Positions 16,434 to 26,123 of a DNA stretch of 64,000 bases are shown here, in pieces. Origin of the DNA: Solibacillus daqui. Its GTDB lineage: Bacteria; Bacillota; Bacilli; Bacillales_A; Planococcaceae. The number at the start of each line of letters is the position of its first letter. The first letter of the stretch is position 1. The notes beneath the pieces were generated by a model that saw only the letters and a list, made by a program, of their open reading frames with translations, made no database searches and was not told the origin of the DNA. The DNA is taken from positions 1,729,501-1,793,500 of the forward strand of contig NZ_CP114887.1 of the NCBI RefSeq assembly GCF_028747805.1, given 5' to 3'. The translations under genes were made by a program, and so were the position numbers.

Positions 16434-16628
16434 AATTACGCCTCGGCGTAATTGCGTCCAGATTTTTTTCGAGTTTAGGACCACAGGACGTGGGTTAGTC
16501 AGCCGTTGTCACACGATGTGACGTTTTTAGGCTGACTTCCTCTTTAAAACTCCTCTAAAAATCTGTTACATCCGCCGGGGGATTTACTTGTTTCAGCCGG
16601 GGTTTGATCCCCCGCTGAAGCAAGTTAA
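16434..16628. repeat. Stack of inverted repeats upstream of the sigma operon
   Basis: Elements seen in order: palindrome AATTACGCC-TC-GGCGTAATT (16434-16453); outer arms AGATTTTT...GAGTTT with AAACTC...AAAAATCT enclosing GTCAGCC/GGCTGAC, which encloses GTCACA/TGTGAC; CCAC/GTGG; and a long pair ACTTGTTTCAGC...GCTGAAGCAAGT with GGGG/CCCC (about 16588-16628). This resembles a dispersed multi-hairpin repeat rather than a coding region. It also forms the 5' region of the sigma transcript. Confidence 0.65.
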
Positions 16629-16710
16629 AACTTTTCTACTTTATAGACGAATCAACAGTGCCATTTTGTTCAAATTTTTCACAAATTATTAAAGTAATTA
16701 TTCTGTTATA

Positions 16711-16748
16711 AAAAAACTGCACCTCCCTTGTTAGTGGGGGTGCAGTTT
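16711..16748 (-). terminator. Intrinsic terminator for the 16788-18095 gene
   Basis: CTGCACCTCC (16717-16726) pairs with GGGGGTGCAG (16736-16745). On the minus strand it is followed by seven T. Confidence 0.8.
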
Positions 16749-16787
16749 ATTTGATCATATATTGCTGAAATTCGTATTACGGTTGGC

Positions 16788-18095
16788 TTAAATTGAAACT
16801 TTAAATACCTTTTTCGGTCGACCTCGTTGTTTTTCGTGCTTTGTAGAAATGGTATGTGCAATGCCTTTTGCCTCTAGTTCATTAAGCATGCGATTGGCGC
16901 TTCTTACAGTAATCGCTAAATGAGTTGCAATATCATCAGATGTAATTTCGTTGCTGCCTTTTTTATTGATGACGAGTAATAATTTATTAAGAATCAATGC
17001 TGAAATACCAGTTTGTTCACTTAGCTTTTGTACAGCAGGGTTATTTTCGATAACAACTTCCTGCTGTTTCTCGCTATTTAAATAGATGAATTGATCTGTG
17101 TTATTGATGATAACAGAGCATTTCTTTTGAATTTTGGCTTCGTGGTTGGCAAGGTGAGCTTTTCGATGCGCCTCCTCAATATTAAAATCAATGCCCCAGC
17201 CGACAAAAATATTGAAGGATAGGCTTTCATTTAGTGCTGCTGCTACGGGATCTGACTTTAAGTTGTGCGAAAGCATCATCAGCTCGCTGTGCGAAATCAA
17301 AATTTCGATAAAGTTTGCATTTTGTTGAATGATAAATTTTTGCTTATATTTACGTTTGAATTCATGTAGCTCTGAAATGGTTAAGTTAATATTATAGCCC
17401 GCGTTGAGATGGTAATCAGACGCATTAAACGCATCCGAAGTAATTTTTCCGACAACGATTTTATTGTCGAGTAGCTTTTGGTGACTTACTTCCAAAATAA
17501 TTTTTTCTATAAATTGAACTAAAGTCTCCCGAGAAGGCGTAATTAACTCAGTTGGAATATTGGCTTTTACGAGTTGGCTGTAAATATTGCTGAATGTCGT
17601 AACAGATAGGGTAGCTTTCCCGCTTTTATGGGCTTGTATATGCTTGTCTAAAATTCGATTATAAAAATTACTTTGCCATTGATCATTAATAATATTCGCT
17701 TCAAAAATAGTTAGAAATTGCTCATACATCTCATTTGCTAACTCATTTGGCGAAAAATTTGTAATCATATCATAGTCTAAAAATACAGTAGATAAATCAA
17801 TATTGCGATAGGTAAGACTAAGGTTAAAAAGCTTTTTATATACATCTGTTTCACTTGGAATATAGGAATAGGTAGGTGTATTAAATTTGATGCCAATGCG
17901 CTGCAAAATCATAGTGGAGAGTTGATTGATAATAATGGCGTCATGCAATAATTCCGATTGTAAATAAAGTGCTTGAATTTCGGACGTGTCTTTATATGTA
18001 TAAAATGTAAATTCATTTTTGTCATTTACTATATCTTTTAATTGAATAAAATCATTTAATGCACTTTCAGCAAGTATAATCCCGATACGTACCAT
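16788..18095 (-). CDS. Transcriptional regulator with C-terminal winged helix
   Basis: This 435-aa protein has an N-terminal part (1-190) of alpha/beta sensor type (IGIILAESALNDF, IIINQLSTMILQRIG). The middle resembles a degenerate GGDEF/PucR-like domain (FNIFVGWGIDFNIEEAHRKAHLANHEA). The C-terminal winged helix (EITSDDIATHLAITVRSANRMLNELEAKGI) ends in an AT-hook-like RGRPKK. It is divergent from the MFS-amidohydrolase operon and separated by a palindrome-rich promoter, so it likely controls that operon. The family is not named with certainty. Confidence 0.6.
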   Translation of the reverse strand: MVRIGIILAESALNDFIQLKDIVNDKNEFTFYTYKDTSEIQALYLQSELLHDAIIINQLSTMILQRIGIKFNTPTYSYIPSETDVYKKLFNLSLTYRNIDLSTVFLDYDMITNFSPNELANEMYEQFLTIFEANIINDQWQSNFYNRILDKHIQAHKSGKATLSVTTFSNIYSQLVKANIPTELITPSRETLVQFIEKIILEVSHQKLLDNKIVVGKITSDAFNASDYHLNAGYNINLTISELHEFKRKYKQKFIIQQNANFIEILISHSELMMLSHNLKSDPVAAALNESLSFNIFVGWGIDFNIEEAHRKAHLANHEAKIQKKCSVIINNTDQFIYLNSEKQQEVVIENNPAVQKLSEQTGISALILNKLLLVINKKGSNEITSDDIATHLAITVRSANRMLNELEAKGIAHTISTKHEKQRGRPKKVFKVSI

Positions 18096-18196
18096 GTTGC
18101 ACTTCCTTTCTCTGTTTAAAGTATAGGAATTAACTGTTGGTAATGCAATTAAATAATATAAATAAGGTGATTCTAAAAGAAATTTCTGAAAACTTA

Positions 18197-18258
18197 TTGC
18201 GCTTTTTTATAGTGTGTGATTATAATCTTTTTAAAGACGTCTTTAATACGTCTTAAAT
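18197..18258 (+). promoter_or_regulatory. Promoter and palindromic operator of the MFS-amidohydrolase operon
   Basis: TTGCGC (18197-18202), 18 nt, TATAAT (18221-18226). The perfect palindrome TTAAAGACGTCTTTAA (18231-18246) covers the expected transcript start. It is followed by a second ACGTCTTAAA half-site (18248-18257). The site placement suggests repression by the divergent regulator. Confidence 0.65.
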
Positions 18259-18273
18259 AAAGGGGGATTTTGT

Positions 18274-19527
18274 TTGAGTAATGAAGTATATACAAAGCGG
18301 AAATATGTAGTGTTAGTAGCGTTATTTATAACTTGGATTGTTAATTATTTGGACAAGCTTTCGATGAACGTAGCGATTATTCCAATTACAGAGGAATTTG
18401 GTTTAACGACATCGCAGGCGGGCATGGTACTAGGGGTATTCTTTTTAAGCTACGCGATTATGCAGCTAATTGGCGGTTATTTATCTGACCGATTTGGTGC
18501 GCGAATTGTTATTATTATTTCAGTTCTTCTTTGGTCGATTTTTACAGTTATTACAGGTTTGGCTTGGTCTCTAGCATCTTTAATTATTATTCGTTTCTTC
18601 TTTGGTTTAGCGGAAGGAAGTTTCCCGTCAGCGAGTACGCTGTCAATTGCAGAAAATTTCCCTAAAAAAGAACGAGGCCGTGCGAAATCCGTTTTAACTG
18701 CTGCTACAACAGTGGGGGCTATCGTTGCGACATTATTATCAGCGGTATTAATTACACAAATGGGCTGGAGAAATTTATTCTTTAGTTTTGGGGTAATGGG
18801 TGTAGTTTTAACAGTTATTCTTGTGTTTGCTCTAAAACCGAGTAAGTCAAAAGTTAAAGAAAAAGAAGAAAAGCCAAAAGTGTCATTGAAGAAAGTATTG
18901 ACAGCACCAATGGTATTTCAATTAATGCTGATTTATTTTGGCGTAAGTATGACAAACTGGGGGCTAAGTTCTTGGATGCCTACCTACTTAGTAAAGGTTA
19001 AAAATCTTGAAATGATTGAAATGGGGTCTCTAGCAGTTATTCCAGGGTTAGCGGGTTTAGTAACAGCGTTATCTATTGGCTTACTTTTAGATAAAATAAA
19101 GCCAGGTTTAGAAAAGTTCGTTATTGCAGCGGGAACAGTCTTTGCAGCGATAAGTTTATATTTAATGACAACAGTCGATGCAATTGGACTAATCGTTACT
19201 TTTCAATCTTTAACGACTGTTGGAACTATGACAGCAGCAACTGCCGTATTAATCATGCCATTAAAATATTTCTCACATGAAATCATCGGGACTTCAACAG
19301 GGATTGTATATTTTGGTGGGCAAATGGCAGGAGCAGTTGCACCAACCGTTATGGGCTTTGTTATTTCAATCTTTAACAATTCATATAACGCAGCTTTCTT
19401 ATTCTTAATGATTATGATTTTAATTTCTACAGTAACTGCATTCTTTGTGAAAATAAAACCAGAAAATAAAGATCAACAAGAACGATCTAATAAAGACATA
19501 CAAAATGAACTTGCGGAGGTAAAATAA
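18274..19527 (+). CDS. MFS transporter, anion:cation symporter-like
   Basis: This 417-aa protein has 12 predicted TMs. Motif A is GGYLSDRFGARIV, and a charged central loop lies at about 185-205. The TTG start follows AGGGGGA. The N-terminus (WIVNYLDKLSMNVAIIPITEEFGL) is typical of the ACS family, which takes up organic anions. It ends directly at the start of an M20 amidohydrolase, so it probably imports that enzyme's substrate. Confidence 0.75.
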   Translation: MSNEVYTKRKYVVLVALFITWIVNYLDKLSMNVAIIPITEEFGLTTSQAGMVLGVFFLSYAIMQLIGGYLSDRFGARIVIIISVLLWSIFTVITGLAWSLASLIIIRFFFGLAEGSFPSASTLSIAENFPKKERGRAKSVLTAATTVGAIVATLLSAVLITQMGWRNLFFSFGVMGVVLTVILVFALKPSKSKVKEKEEKPKVSLKKVLTAPMVFQLMLIYFGVSMTNWGLSSWMPTYLVKVKNLEMIEMGSLAVIPGLAGLVTALSIGLLLDKIKPGLEKFVIAAGTVFAAISLYLMTTVDAIGLIVTFQSLTTVGTMTAATAVLIMPLKYFSHEIIGTSTGIVYFGGQMAGAVAPTVMGFVISIFNNSYNAAFLFLMIMILISTVTAFFVKIKPENKDQQERSNKDIQNELAEVK

Positions 19528-20997
19528 ATGCTGCAGGAAAATACAATAGAAGCAAAAATTTCAGATTATATTGATCGTAAAAGAGACACATATATTCAGA
19601 TTTCGGATGAAATTTGGAATTATGCTGAAATTCGATTTCAGGAGCATCAATCAGCGAATTTGTTAAAACAAGCACTGATTCAAGAGCAATTTACAATTGA
19701 AGAAAACATTGGTCAAATGGAGACAGCATTCATCGGTTCTTGGGGACAAGGAAAACCGGTCATTGCGATTTTAGGGGAGTATGATGCCCTATCTGGATTA
19801 AGTCAACAAGGTGGAGTTGCACAACAAAACCCAATTGAAGTGAATGGCAATGGTCATGGCTGTGGTCATAATTTGTTAGGGACAGGTTCGTTAGCAGCAG
19901 CCATTGCAACAAAGCAATATATGGAAGAACATCAGCTAAGCGGTACAATTCGTTATTACGGCTGTCCTGCTGAAGAGGGTGGTTCTGGTAAGACTTTTAT
20001 GGTGCGTGCAGGTGCATTTGATGATGTAGACATTGCCCTTTGTTGGCATCCGGCTGATATGAACGGTATTATGGGGGTCGGAACATTAGCAAATATTCAG
20101 GCAACATTCAAATTTAAAGGACGTGCTTCTCATGCGGCAGTCGCTCCGCATCTAGGGCGAAGTGCATTGGATGCTGTTGAGTTAATGAATGTAGGTAGTA
20201 ACTTTTTACGTGAGCATATAATTCCAGAGGCACGCTTACATTATGCCATTACAAATTCAGGAGGTATTTCACCAAATATCGTCCAGTCAGAGGCTTCTGT
20301 CTTGTACTTAATTCGCGCACCAAAGACGACACAAACACAAGAAATTTATGAAAGAATCATTGATATTGCAAAAGGTGCTGCGCTTATGACGAGTACAGAT
20401 GTAGAAGTGATTTTTGAAAAAGCATGCTCCAATGTGATTCCAAATGATACGGTTCAGCAAATTATGTACAATCAATTTGAACAAATGGGTGTGCCAGAGT
20501 TTGATGATGTAGACAATGAATTTGCACAAAAAATTCGTGATACGCTTTCTGAACATGATAAAAATAGTAGTATACTTGGAAAATTGCCAGCGTATAGAAC
20601 AATAGAAGCAAGTCAAAAAAACAATGCGTTATTTTCAGCACTACTTCCTTATGATCAGAATTTAATGCGTCTAACAATGCCAGGCTCAACAGATGTAGGA
20701 GATGTAAGCTGGGTTGTACCAACAGCACAAATTGTAACGAGTTGTCATGCAAGAGGTACACAATTACATTCTTGGCAGGCTGTTGCGACAGGAAACACTC
20801 CTATCGCGCATAAAGGTATGCTTCAAGCAGGGAAAGTAATAGCATCTACAGCAGTTTACTTATTCGAAAACCCTGATCAAATTATGATTGCGCAACAAGA
20901 ACTAAAAGAGGCTTTAAGTGGAGAGGTTTATGAAAGCCCAATCCCACAAGATGTACTGCCTTCTATATTAAAAAATCAAATTACAGATGTAGATTAA
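19528..20997 (+). CDS. M20 family amidohydrolase, AbgB-like
   Basis: This 489-aa metallopeptidase-fold protein has metal-ligand motifs GHGCGHNLLG, CPAEEGGSGK and HPADMN, plus a dimerisation domain after RASHAAVAPHLGRSALDAVE. It matches the M20D/AbgB pattern: p-aminobenzoyl-glutamate hydrolase subunit or a related N-acyl amino acid/dipeptide hydrolase. It starts at the base after the transporter stop, with GGAGGT upstream. No AbgA partner or AbgT transporter is present, so the substrate may differ. Confidence 0.72.
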   Translation: MLQENTIEAKISDYIDRKRDTYIQISDEIWNYAEIRFQEHQSANLLKQALIQEQFTIEENIGQMETAFIGSWGQGKPVIAILGEYDALSGLSQQGGVAQQNPIEVNGNGHGCGHNLLGTGSLAAAIATKQYMEEHQLSGTIRYYGCPAEEGGSGKTFMVRAGAFDDVDIALCWHPADMNGIMGVGTLANIQATFKFKGRASHAAVAPHLGRSALDAVELMNVGSNFLREHIIPEARLHYAITNSGGISPNIVQSEASVLYLIRAPKTTQTQEIYERIIDIAKGAALMTSTDVEVIFEKACSNVIPNDTVQQIMYNQFEQMGVPEFDDVDNEFAQKIRDTLSEHDKNSSILGKLPAYRTIEASQKNNALFSALLPYDQNLMRLTMPGSTDVGDVSWVVPTAQIVTSCHARGTQLHSWQAVATGNTPIAHKGMLQAGKVIASTAVYLFENPDQIMIAQQELKEALSGEVYESPIPQDVLPSILKNQITDVD

Positions 20998-21070
20998 TTG
21001 GTAATGATACGAGTGTTAGGATGTAAATTATTTCATTTATAAACACTGCCTTAATCCATTTATAACAAGT

Positions 21071-21107
21071 AACCGCAAAAACTGATGCCAGCTTTTTGCG
21101 GTTTTTT
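21071..21107 (+). terminator. Intrinsic terminator after the amidohydrolase operon
   Basis: AACCGCAAAAA (21071-21081) pairs with TTTTTGCGGTT (21093-21103) and runs into TTTTTT. Confidence 0.8.
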
Positions 21108-21192
21108 CTATTAATAGAAATGGACGAAATTGAACAATCAGCGATGCATATATTCCTGAAAAATGTAATAATGGTAAAAGGAGGGTGTTAAT

Positions 21193-21711
21193 ATGATTAT
21201 TCGAATAGCACAGTTAGAAGATGCAGCTAATATTGCTAAGGTACATGTGGATAGCTGGCGCACTACCTATAAAAATATTATTCCACAAAGCTTTTTAGAC
21301 AAGCTAAGTTATGAACAACGCACAACGCTTTGGCAAAATAATATGGCCAATCTTGATAGAAATATTTTTGTTGCAGAAACAAACGATGAAATTATCGGCT
21401 TTGTTGTAGGAGAAAAGCGCGACACAAATACAGAGCCGGGTGCAACTGATTTATCGGCCATTTATTTATTTGAACAATGGCAGGGGAAGGGTGTAGGAAA
21501 GCTTTTGTTAAAACAAATAATGCATACGTTTAAAGAACAAGGCTTTCACAAAGTATATGTCGAGGTACTAGCAGACAATAAGTCACGTGAGTTTTACAAA
21601 TACTACGGTGCGGAGTATGTGAAAACCATCCCAATTACAATCGGTGGGGTAACGATCGATGAAGAAGTATATGTGTGGAACAGTGTGGATACTGTTTTAG
21701 AAAAGTTTTAG
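21193..21711 (+). CDS. GNAT family N-acetyltransferase
   Basis: This 172-aa GNAT has N-terminal HVDSWRTTYKNIIPQSFLDKLS, the acetyl-CoA loop WQGKGVGKLLL (about residue 97) and ADNKSREFYKYYGAEYV. The HVxSWxxTYxxxxP start is common in Bacillus GNATs of unknown acceptor. AAGGAGG precedes the ATG. It lies 30 nt upstream of a hydrolase. Confidence 0.75.
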   Translation: MIIRIAQLEDAANIAKVHVDSWRTTYKNIIPQSFLDKLSYEQRTTLWQNNMANLDRNIFVAETNDEIIGFVVGEKRDTNTEPGATDLSAIYLFEQWQGKGVGKLLLKQIMHTFKEQGFHKVYVEVLADNKSREFYKYYGAEYVKTIPITIGGVTIDEEVYVWNSVDTVLEKF

Positions 21712-21741
21712 TATTTATTTTTTTAGAAAGAAGGCGAGCCT

Positions 21742-22584
21742 ATGTGGAAACAGCATGTCATTGAAACAAAGCGTGGAACATTTGAATATTTTACAAAAGG
21801 GCAGGGTGCACCACTTGCAATTTCGCATTATTTTTTACAATTTGATGCGCGTGGTAATCTGTTTGCCAATCCGTTTACAGAACACTATGAGGTATTTTTA
21901 ATCAATGTGCGCGGTGCAGGAAATTCATCACCAATTACTCAAGATGAACAAATGGCTTTTTCAGAAATCATTGCAGATTTAGAGGCGATTCGTGAGGCAT
22001 TAGGCTTTGAAAATTGGGCATTTGCAGGGCATTCAACAGGCGGCATGCTGGCATTACAATACGCGGTGTTAGCACAACATTCCTTAACGAAAATAATTGC
22101 GGGCTGTACAGCGGCGAGTAAGGCTTATGCAAGTCACCCTGAAAGCATGTACTGCGCGGACAATCCGAATTTTGCACGAATCATAGAAATCATGGAATTA
22201 TTAAATAACCCTGCTACAACAGTGGAAGAGCGCCAAAAGCTATCATATGAATGGTCATTAATGTCGTATTACGATGAGGAAAAATTAAAGTTGACAATAT
22301 CATTACCGAACAGTGGCAAAACAAACGGAAAAGCGCTTGATTATTTTAGAAAAGTAGAAGTGAAGAGTTATGATGCTCGTACAGCATTAACAAACATTAC
22401 GATTCCCAGCTTTATATTTGGCGGGCGCTATGATGCACAATGTCCGATTGAGTTTACATATGAAATGGCAAACCTGATCCCAGATGCGCATGTAATGGTG
22501 TTTGAAAAATCCAATCACAATCCATATATTGAAGAGCTTGAGAATTTTGAGGCTTTTGTGAAGGAGACGATAGGTGTCGTATGA
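21742..22584 (+). CDS. Alpha/beta hydrolase
   Basis: This 280-aa protein has oxyanion/strand region INVRGAGNSSP and the nucleophile elbow GHSTGGML (Ser near residue 98). Asp is in FGGRYDAQCP and His in KSNHNPYIEE, giving a complete triad. It resembles proline iminopeptidase-like hydrolases; substrate unknown. It is followed by decayed sequence, so it ends this gene pair. Confidence 0.75.
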   Translation: MWKQHVIETKRGTFEYFTKGQGAPLAISHYFLQFDARGNLFANPFTEHYEVFLINVRGAGNSSPITQDEQMAFSEIIADLEAIREALGFENWAFAGHSTGGMLALQYAVLAQHSLTKIIAGCTAASKAYASHPESMYCADNPNFARIIEIMELLNNPATTVEERQKLSYEWSLMSYYDEEKLKLTISLPNSGKTNGKALDYFRKVEVKSYDARTALTNITIPSFIFGGRYDAQCPIEFTYEMANLIPDAHVMVFEKSNHNPYIEELENFEAFVKETIGVV

Positions 22585-22685
22585 GGCAAAATGTCCAGAG
22601 TAAATCTACGTTCAAATCGCTATTTGAGTATACGAAAGAGCCGATAGAATAATGAGTGCATCTGGTGCTCTCTAGACATTAATTA

Positions 22686-22906
22686 GAAAAAATCGAGCAT
22701 GAGTGGTATAGCATCCATCACCATATTGAACCTGGAGAGTGGGTAATGGATGCTATCTCACATTTTAAGAGAGTACCGTATATCGTTTTTTCAGCAATCG
22801 TAATAAAAATGAGGATAAATATGGACTATACTTACAAATAAAGTTATTAAATGAAGGTACGGAATTCCCCATTCAATTGATTGAGGGAGATTTTGGTTGC
22901 TTATGA
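22686..22906 (+). pseudogene. Frameshifted gene remnant
   Basis: One frame reads EKIEHEWYSIHHHIEPGEWV...SHFKRVPYIVF and is then lost. The following frame continues NRNKNEDKYGLYLQIKLLNEG to a stop at 22906. Coding-like composition in two successive frames, without a start or ribosome site, indicates a broken gene of unrecognised family. A 23-codon ORF (22581-22652) overlapping the hydrolase stop may be another scrap. Confidence 0.55.
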
Positions 22907-23033
22907 ATGTTATATTCCCTAATGACGATTAGGAAGCTTTACATATAATTTTAAATAGGTTTATAAATAATCTGGATAGATATTAAGAAGAGTGTGGTTT
23001 TTATCGAATATTAATTACCGAAAGGAGAATTTT

Positions 23034-24202
23034 ATGCAAAATATTTTAGATAGAATTTCAATAACATTAACATTCGAACGGTTAAAAAAATATTGGGATG
23101 GTTTTAAGCCAGTTGCCTTTGCGATTTTTGACGATAAAGATGTCTTCTTATTTAACCATCCTAAATTCAAAGAAGAGCAGTATATCAAATTAGTAAAAAC
23201 GGAAGAATTTCATGCTTGTACTTGTATACTATTTGAAGATGTGCCAACAGCTATTGTAGATACAACAATATATGATTCGTTTGAGGTAATCTACTCTTTA
23301 GTTGTACATGAATCGTTTCATGTGTTTCAACACTTATCAGAAGAAAGCCGTTATCCAGATGAAATATTAGGATTCAACTATCCGATTGATTTTAATAATA
23401 TTCATTTGCGCATTTTAGAAAGAAAAAGACTTTACGAAGCTTTTGTATCAACAAATCTAATAGAAAAACAGCAAAAAATAAAAGAATTTATCGCACTCAG
23501 AGATAAAAGAACAGAACTATTTCCTGATTATGTAGAATATGAAAATTCAGTTGAAACGATTGAAGGGCCTGCATTTTATGTTGAATATCAAGCTTTAACC
23601 GATATTAGTTCCAATGAAGAAAATGTGATCGGTAAATATGCAGAACAATTATTGGATAATAACTTATCGCACATAAATATCCGAAGTAGCTGCTATAATT
23701 CGGGATTATTTATTTGTCTATAATTAGATGACATTTCAAAGGACTGGAAAGTAAAATTTACAAAATCAAAGTTAAACTTGTATCAGTTTTTCAAAAATAC
23801 CTACCCTAACTACACGCCTATTGAAGTACATGTTCCTAATAATTCAGACGAAGTTTCCCAAATAATAAACAAAGCTAAAACAACTAAATTAACAGCATTC
23901 GAAAAATTTTATAAATCCGAAGGCATAAAACTAACCATTTCAGGTGCCATAAAATTAGTAGGCTTCGATCCAATGAATATTACCCAATTAAATACACAAG
24001 CATTACATCACAATTTTCTAAGCATGAAAGTAATGAATCAAGGATATTTTATTGAACAACCTGTTTGTACCACGTTTGAAAATAATTTCAGAGATGTTCT
24101 GTTCCTATACATATTGAAAATCGCCTTATAATTGCAAATGTTGGGGAAATTGAAGGTAGGATTATTTCAAAAGAACCTAATTCAATTCATATAGTTGTTT
24201 AA
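23034..24202 (+). pseudogene. Broken HExxH putative metallopeptidase
   Basis: The ATG at 23034 follows AAAGGAG. The frame is open to TAA at 23721-23723 and resumes in the same frame (LDDISKDWKVKF...). At about 24100 a frameshift is needed to read IHIENRLIIANVGEIEGRI to the stop at 24202. The N-terminal part carries HESFHVFQH, a zinc-type HExxH motif, near residue 95. Restored length is about 390 aa. I do not recognise the family. The function is probably lost. Confidence 0.65.
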
Positions 24203-24232
24203 TCTTACTGAAATTTAATTTTGTATAGTTCT

Positions 24233-24253
24233 TGTATGAACATTATTCATACA
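24233..24253. promoter_or_regulatory. Inverted repeat, possible operator
   Basis: TGTATGAA-CATTA-TTCATACA is a perfect 8-bp inverted repeat about 170 nt upstream of the VOC gene. It has no U-tract, so it is not a terminator. Confidence 0.35.
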
Positions 24254-24420
24254 GCCTTCTATACAGGAAGTGCAAACGATTAATTTAGCAGTATTTATTC
24301 TTGTTTGCTGGACTAATTTGATTGATTTTTAATAAAATCAATTTTCCCCAATCGGGCAATTTTGTTTTAGAATCATAAGAAAAGGATAGTATAAAAAATA
24401 GTAAAAAAGGGGTATGCGAG

Positions 24421-24909
24421 ATGAAAATCCATAGAATAGATCATGTTGGAATAATCGTAAATGATCTACCTGCTGCGAAAGCATTTTTTCTTGAATTTGG
24501 CCTTGAAATGCTAGGGGAAGGAAAAGTGGAAGGTGAGTGGGCGGATCGTATGGAGAGAATAATGGGGATTCAAGACAGTAAAGAGGAAGTTATAACGTCG
24601 CGAATGCTAAATAGTGATGCAAATATAGAATTAGTATTGTTGCGAACGCCTAACGGAGAAGTAAACATAGAACTATTAAAATTTCACACTTCAAGAGATG
24701 AAAATGTCATACAGCTTCCTGTAGTAAATAATCTGGGTATCCAGCATATTGCATTTGCTGTTGAAAATATTGAAGCTCTTGTAACCAAATTGAAAAACAA
24801 AGGCGCAGAACTTATTGGTGAAATACAAAACTACGAAAACGCGTATAAATTATGCTTCGTTCGTGGGCCAGAAGGGATTATTTTAGAGTTGGCGGAGAAA
24901 ATTAAATAA
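24421..24909 (+). CDS. VOC/glyoxalase family protein
   Basis: This 162-aa protein has two betaalphabetabetabeta repeats: IDHVGIIVNDLPAAKAFF at the N-terminus and GIQHIAFAVENIEALVTKLKNKG in the middle, ending CFVRGPEGIILELAEK with the metal-ligand Glu. It could be a lyase, dioxygenase or epimerase-like enzyme; the reaction cannot be deduced. GGGGT precedes the start. Confidence 0.75.
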   Translation: MKIHRIDHVGIIVNDLPAAKAFFLEFGLEMLGEGKVEGEWADRMERIMGIQDSKEEVITSRMLNSDANIELVLLRTPNGEVNIELLKFHTSRDENVIQLPVVNNLGIQHIAFAVENIEALVTKLKNKGAELIGEIQNYENAYKLCFVRGPEGIILELAEKIK

Positions 24910-24937
24910 ATATAGTCTTTGCATACAACTGTTATCA

Positions 24938-25279
24938 TTATGATTCATCAATATTTGCAATAAATAGTTTGTCATTAACTTGAATTGCAATAGCCTTTTC
25001 GACACTTATATCCTTTATCTTAAAAATTTTACTCGGATTTTTATATGGGTTTTGGGCTTCTGAGTAAGAAACAAGCACCTGAATCTGAGTAACCTTTCCT
25101 ATTTGATCTTCAACCTCGTCAGTAGTTAAAATTTCTTCAGTCAAAAGATAAGTAACGTTATCCATCTTAATTTCGGCTGGTGTAATGTTCGTAAATTCAG
25201 CATCACTTAAATTGGGAGAATTACATCCTGAAAGAATAATCGAAACAAAAAATAAAGCAATTGTTATTGCATTTTTCAA
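24938..25279 (-). CDS. Small lipoprotein
   Basis: A TTG start at 25279 with GAGGTG 6 nt upstream gives a 113-aa protein with signal sequence and lipobox ILSGC. The longer in-frame ATG at 25303 lacks a site. The mature part (about 95 aa) shows no known domain. Function unknown. Confidence 0.6.
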   Translation of the reverse strand: MKNAITIALFFVSIILSGCNSPNLSDAEFTNITPAEIKMDNVTYLLTEEILTTDEVEDQIGKVTQIQVLVSYSEAQNPYKNPSKIFKIKDISVEKAIAIQVNDKLFIANIDES

Positions 25280-25488
25280 TGTATTCACCTCATTCTTTTT
25301 CATCTAAAATACTATCAATTAACTGAATTATTTTTTAATTGTATCATTGAATGGGAAGGGGAGAGGCTACTTTTGAATGATTCGTTGACAGTTGATTCTT
25401 TGGGGACCTTTTGAAATTAGAATGAGCAGGTATATTGAAAAAATATAAAAAGAAGAAAACGATACAATAATGATAAAGTAAGGTTTAC

Positions 25489-25950
25489 ATGAAAAAAATT
25501 ATAGTCACTGGTGGGGCATTAATCAAAGATAGAAATGGAAGAATTTTGTTACAAAAAAGGTCGGATTATGGAAATTGGGGTTTACCTGGAGGAGCAATGG
25601 AACCAGGAGAGTCAATTGAAGAAACGATGATACGTGAGGTGAAAGAAGAAACGGGTTTAACTATTAAAGAGTATAATTTTCTTTCCGTTTATACTGGTAA
25701 AAGAATGATGTATACATATCCTGATGGTAATGAAGTGGTTTTCGTTATGTTTTTATTTGAAGTAAATATAGATACACAAGGATTACTGTTAAGTGATGGC
25801 AAGACATTAGATTATCAAGATGAACATAATGAATCACTATCTTTGCAGTTTTTCGAAGAGGCAAAAATTGATATTAATCAAATAAGTATTGTTCAAAGGC
25901 CAATATTTGAGGATATGAAAATTGGTGTGACGAATTTATTAAGAGAATAA
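25489..25950 (+). CDS. NUDIX hydrolase
   Basis: This 153-aa protein has Nudix box GAMEPGESIEETMIREVKEETGL near residues 37-59, all key Glu/Arg present. The N-terminus VTGGALIKDRNGRILLQKRSDYGNWGLPGG is canonical. Substrate unknown. It resembles the NUDIX gene at 10807. A hairpin TTCCTAA/TTAGGAA follows but has no U-run. Confidence 0.8.
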   Translation: MKKIIVTGGALIKDRNGRILLQKRSDYGNWGLPGGAMEPGESIEETMIREVKEETGLTIKEYNFLSVYTGKRMMYTYPDGNEVVFVMFLFEVNIDTQGLLLSDGKTLDYQDEHNESLSLQFFEEAKIDINQISIVQRPIFEDMKIGVTNLLRE

Positions 25951-26123
25951 ACCTAAAACATATTCCTAACTCAAAATTAGGAAAGAGATCTAATATCCAT
26001 AAAATATAAAGTGACCTCTAATAATAGACACATCTAACAATTGCTTTTGGGACTTTATTTGCTGTGATCTAAATCAATTGGTATATTTAGTTAAAATATT
26101 TAAATTTTAGGGGTGTAGATTAG

